Origin: Nitrospirota bacterium
Lineage (GTDB): Bacteria > Nitrospirota > 9FT-COMBO-42-15 > HDB-SIOI813
Assembly (NCBI GenBank): GCA_016234155.1
Contig: JACRGZ010000134.1
Coordinates: 1-15,197, forward strand
Reading direction: 5' to 3'
DNA length: 15,197 nucleotides
A program made the position numbers and the translations under genes. Below the pieces are notes generated by a model. The model was not told where the DNA came from and searched no databases. It was given only the letters and a program-made list of their open reading frames with translations. Positions 12,969 through 15,197 of this stretch are shown one piece after another. Position 1 is the stretch's first letter. Each line of letters begins with the position of its first letter.

Positions 12969-12973
12969 ACTTT

Positions 12974-14206
12974 TTAATACACCGGAAATCTTCTACACAA
13001 TTCCATGACCTCTATCTTCACATCATTATAAACATTCTCATTACCAACATTGCTCAGCACCTTGTCTATATATTCCGCTATCCTGTCCATCTCCCCCTCT
13101 TTCATCCCTCTTGTAGTGACAGCAGGGGTGCCGATCCTTATACCGCTTGTTATCATAGGGGGTTTGTCATCGAATGGGACGGCGTTCTTATTCAGTGTTA
13201 TGCCCGAGACATCTAAAGCAGCCTCGGCATCCTTGCCGGTTATCCCTTTATTCCTCAGATCAACGAGCATCAGGTGGTTGTCTGTGCCGCCAGAGACAAG
13301 ATTATACCCCATCTTTATCAGGTTATCTGCAAGTCGTTTTGCATTTATAACGACCTGCTCCTGATACCTCTTAAACTCCGGCGTCATCGCCTCCTTAAGT
13401 GCTACAGCCTTTGCTGCAATCACATGCATGAGTGGTCCACCCTGTATAGCAGGGAATATACCCTTATCAATAAGCTTTGCGTATTCTGCCTTACACATTA
13501 TCATACCACCCCTAGGACCGCGGAGGGTCTTATGGGTTGTCGTAGTAACAAAATCGCAATAAGGAAACGGGCTTGGATGTACGCCGGCCGCAATCAGGCC
13601 TGCTATATGTGCAATGTCTGCAAGTGTATAGGCGCCGACTTCTTTAGCAATATTATGAAATGCCTTAAAGTCCAGCGTCCTTGCATAGGCGCTTGCCCCT
13701 ATTACTATCATCCTTGGTTTGCGCTCAATGGCTATCTTTCTTATATCATCATAATCAATCATGCCTGTCTCACGGCTGACCCCATAGCCTGCAACATTAT
13801 AAAAAATACCTGAGAAATTTACCCGGCTGCCATGACTCAGGTGACCGCCATGAGCAAGGTCCATACCCATAATAGTGTCACCAGGCTTCAGTACGGCAAA
13901 ATAGACCCCCATATTGGCCTGGGTCCCCGAGTGCGGCTGGACATTGACATGTTCAGCCCCGAAAATGGCCTTAGACCTTGATATGGCAAGGTCTTCCACG
14001 ACATCCACATACTCGCATCCCCCATAGTAGCGTTTGTGCGGATAACCCTCGGCATACTTGTTTGTCATTACACAACCCTGTGCCTCAAGCACAGCCTTGC
14101 TGGCATAGTTCTCCGAGGCAATAAGGAGGATCTTATTGTTCTCCCTCGCCATCTCGTTCTGAATAGCTTCATAAACTTCAGGGTCTGTATGCAGCAGCTC
14201 TGACAT
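12974..14206 (-). CDS. glyA: Serine hydroxymethyltransferase
   Basis: PLP enzyme that converts serine and tetrahydrofolate to glycine and 5,10-methylene-tetrahydrofolate in the cytoplasm. With the ATG at 14206 it has 410 residues, starting MSELLHTDPEVYEAIQNEM. Recognisable are LIASENYAS, NKYAEGYPHKRYYGGCEYVD, HGGHLSHG and the PLP-lysine motif TTTTHKTLRGPRGG (Lys at about 226). An ATG two codons upstream (14212) is only 1-2 nt from the AAAGGA motif, while the chosen ATG is 7 nt away. The C-terminal region (TSGIRIGTPAVTTRGM) is intact. It lies 14 nt after rpiB, and the rpiB-glyA-nrdR order is common in related genomes. Confidence 0.97.
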   Translation of the reverse strand: MSELLHTDPEVYEAIQNEMARENNKILLIASENYASKAVLEAQGCVMTNKYAEGYPHKRYYGGCEYVDVVEDLAISRSKAIFGAEHVNVQPHSGTQANMGVYFAVLKPGDTIMGMDLAHGGHLSHGSRVNFSGIFYNVAGYGVSRETGMIDYDDIRKIAIERKPRMIVIGASAYARTLDFKAFHNIAKEVGAYTLADIAHIAGLIAAGVHPSPFPYCDFVTTTTHKTLRGPRGGMIMCKAEYAKLIDKGIFPAIQGGPLMHVIAAKAVALKEAMTPEFKRYQEQVVINAKRLADNLIKMGYNLVSGGTDNHLMLVDLRNKGITGKDAEAALDVSGITLNKNAVPFDDKPPMITSGIRIGTPAVTTRGMKEGEMDRIAEYIDKVLSNVGNENVYNDVKIEVMELCRRFPVY

Positions 14207-14220
14207 GTTCATATCCTTTT

Positions 14221-14679
14221 TTAGTTGTTATTATTGTACAATCCCTTCTCCAACTTGCTTATCTTATCTAATCTCCTCTGATGCCTTCCACCTTCAAAAC
14301 CTGTCTTGAGCCACGCATCCACCATCAACAGGGCGACTTCCTTTTCCAATAACCTGCCGCCAAGGACCAGTATGTTTGCATCATTATGCAGCCTGCTCAT
14401 CCTTGCCGTATACATATCATAGCACAATGCCGCCCGCACATTAGGGAACTTGTTTGCCACTATAGACATCCCTATACCGGTTCCGCAGGAGAGTATCCCT
14501 CTCTCTACCCTTCCCTTCGAGACAGCATCCGCTACCTTAATGCCATAATCCGGATAATCTACAGACTCCGGATTATCCACTCCATAATCTGTCACATCTA
14601 TACCCTTTTCCTTAAGGAAGGCTGCTATGCCTTCTTTAAGTTCGCAGCCGGCATGGTCCGATGCAATAGCTATCTTCAT
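14221..14679 (-). CDS. rpiB: Ribose-5-phosphate isomerase B
   Basis: Interconverts ribose 5-phosphate and ribulose 5-phosphate in the pentose phosphate pathway. It has 152 residues, the usual RpiB/LacAB length. It starts MKIAIASDHAGCELKEG, with SCGTGIGMSI (64-73; catalytic Cys at about 65), SRLHNDANILVLGGR (about 95-109) and GGRHQRRLDKI near the end. The C-terminus is an Asn run (NNNN). There is no clear Shine-Dalgarno. It is the first gene of rpiB-glyA-nrdR and is divergent from the methyltransferase gene. A perfect -35 box TTGACA lies at 14779-14774 on this strand, but with only poor -10 matches at normal spacing. Confidence 0.96.
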   Translation of the reverse strand: MKIAIASDHAGCELKEGIAAFLKEKGIDVTDYGVDNPESVDYPDYGIKVADAVSKGRVERGILSCGTGIGMSIVANKFPNVRAALCYDMYTARMSRLHNDANILVLGGRLLEKEVALLMVDAWLKTGFEGGRHQRRLDKISKLEKGLYNNNN

Positions 14680-14791
14680 AGGACTTATAGTCTAACATAG
14701 TTGACTGCTTTAATGAAGACTGACATTAATATCCTTTTTGAGGTCTTTAAACCTAACCTATCTGACTGTTTTGTGTCAAGCAGATTTTTGC

Positions 14792-14797
14792 TACAAT
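14792..14797 (+). promoter_or_regulatory. -10 box of the MidA-type gene
   Basis: TACAAT (5 of 6 consensus bases) ends 8 nt before the ATG at 14806. The matching -35 region (about 14769-14776, TTTTGT or TTGTGT) is poor. If used, transcription starts at about 14804-14806, giving little or no leader. Confidence 0.4.
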
Positions 14798-14805
14798 AGC
14801 ATGAT

Positions 14806-15197
14806 ATGCCAGACATGGAGACTTTAACAGAGATACTGAAGGCGAGGATTTCTATACATGGCAAAATTCCTTTTGCCGAATTTATGGCTGAAGCCCTCTA
14901 CCATCCTGATCTTGGATACTACTCCTCTGAACGGACAAGGATAGGAAAAGCTGGAGACTATTTTACCTCACCCACTGTCCACCCTGCTTTCGGCGGACTT
15001 ATATGCAAAGAGCTGCAGGAAATGTGGCAAATTACCGGTGGGGAAGAGTTTTCCATTGTGGAAATGGGAGGGGGGAACGGCGCCTTATGTCACGATATCC
15101 TGAAATATGCAAAGGAAAGGCATCCTTCCTTCTATAGGGTTCTGAAATATATAATCATTGAAGAAAGCGCCTATATGAGAAAGATCCAGAGGAGCCG
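14806..15197 (+). CDS. SAM-dependent methyltransferase, MidA/NDUFAF7 family, N-terminal part
   Basis: The frame is open to the right edge (130 complete codons), so the C-terminal part is missing. It starts MPDMETLTEILKARISIHGK. It shows the family pattern FAEFMAEALYHPDLGYYSS, then GKAGDYFTSPTVHPAFGGLI and the SAM-binding motif I as VEMGGGNGALCHDIL (about 84-98; GxGxG-like, with Asn where many have Pro or Glu). The family (DUF185, COG1565) includes the mitochondrial complex I assembly factor NDUFAF7, an arginine methyltransferase. The bacterial target is usually unknown and no complex I gene is near. No Shine-Dalgarno precedes ATG 14806 or the in-frame ATG at 14815. An ATG at 14801 is in another frame and soon stops. 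Confidence 0.88.
   Translation, partial: MPDMETLTEILKARISIHGKIPFAEFMAEALYHPDLGYYSSERTRIGKAGDYFTSPTVHPAFGGLICKELQEMWQITGGEEFSIVEMGGGNGALCHDILKYAKERHPSFYRVLKYIIIEESAYMRKIQRS

Noticed and set aside
13274..13813. Plus-strand open frame of 179 codons inside glyA
   Set aside because: It is antisense to glyA, whose active-site motifs are intact.
14751..14779. Firm promoter for rpiB on the minus strand
   Set aside because: The -35 box TTGACA is perfect, but every hexamer at 16-18 nt spacing matches the -10 consensus at three or fewer positions.

Overview
The window looks like chromosomal DNA from a Gram-negative (diderm) bacterium with an anaerobic or facultative energy metabolism. An outer-membrane porin and the Lol lipoprotein-export system point to an outer membrane. 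A complete six-gene Rnf complex points to ferredoxin:NAD-linked ion-motive respiration. The gene clusters lysS-lolC-lolD and rpiB-glyA-nrdR, the Rnf genes, and the abundant short intergenic repeats fit a Nitrospirota- or Desulfobacterota-like genome. That placement is inference from gene content only. I see no tRNA, rRNA, CRISPR array, phage gene or transposase gene.

Layout. 1-767 (-): the 5' part of an OprB-type porin gene with a signal peptide. A promoter about 190 nt upstream drives a structured leader that contains a terminator-like hairpin. 1024-4944 (+): lysS, starting from a promoter so close to its ATG that the mRNA is probably leaderless, then lolC/E, a small membrane/coiled-coil protein, and lolD. 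5104-6228 (-): rpsF-ssb-rpsR. 6328-12206 (-): the Rnf genes in transcription order C-D-G-E-A-B. 12410-14679 (-): rpiB-glyA-nrdR, ended by a rho-independent terminator. 14806 to the end (+): the start of a MidA/NDUFAF7-type methyltransferase gene.

The genes are mostly housekeeping; the unusual content lies between them. At least four families of short non-coding repeats sit in the intergenic gaps: (i) two copies of a 100-150 bp element with CCGCAGAGACGCAGAG-type inverted ends, in opposite orientation, bracketing rnfB-rpsF-ssb-rpsR; (ii) AT-rich palindromic repeats of the TCAAAAATCAAAATG type at three places; (iii) a 132 bp element with 18 bp inverted ends nested in one of those; (iv) GC-rich hairpin repeats upstream of rnfB and rpsF. 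They supply the stop codon of lolD, encode the last 13 residues of RnfD, appear to have replaced the ribosome-binding region of rnfG, and separate rnfB from the other Rnf genes. A perfect 52 bp match links the interior of one element to the sequence just after nrdR.

Functionally, RnfB-RnfC-RnfD-RnfG-RnfE-RnfA form one membrane complex that couples ferredoxin oxidation to NAD reduction and ion export. LysS, S6, SSB, S18, SHMT, RpiB and NrdR serve translation, replication, one-carbon metabolism, pentose phosphates and deoxynucleotide control. LolC/E and LolD release lipoproteins from the inner membrane.
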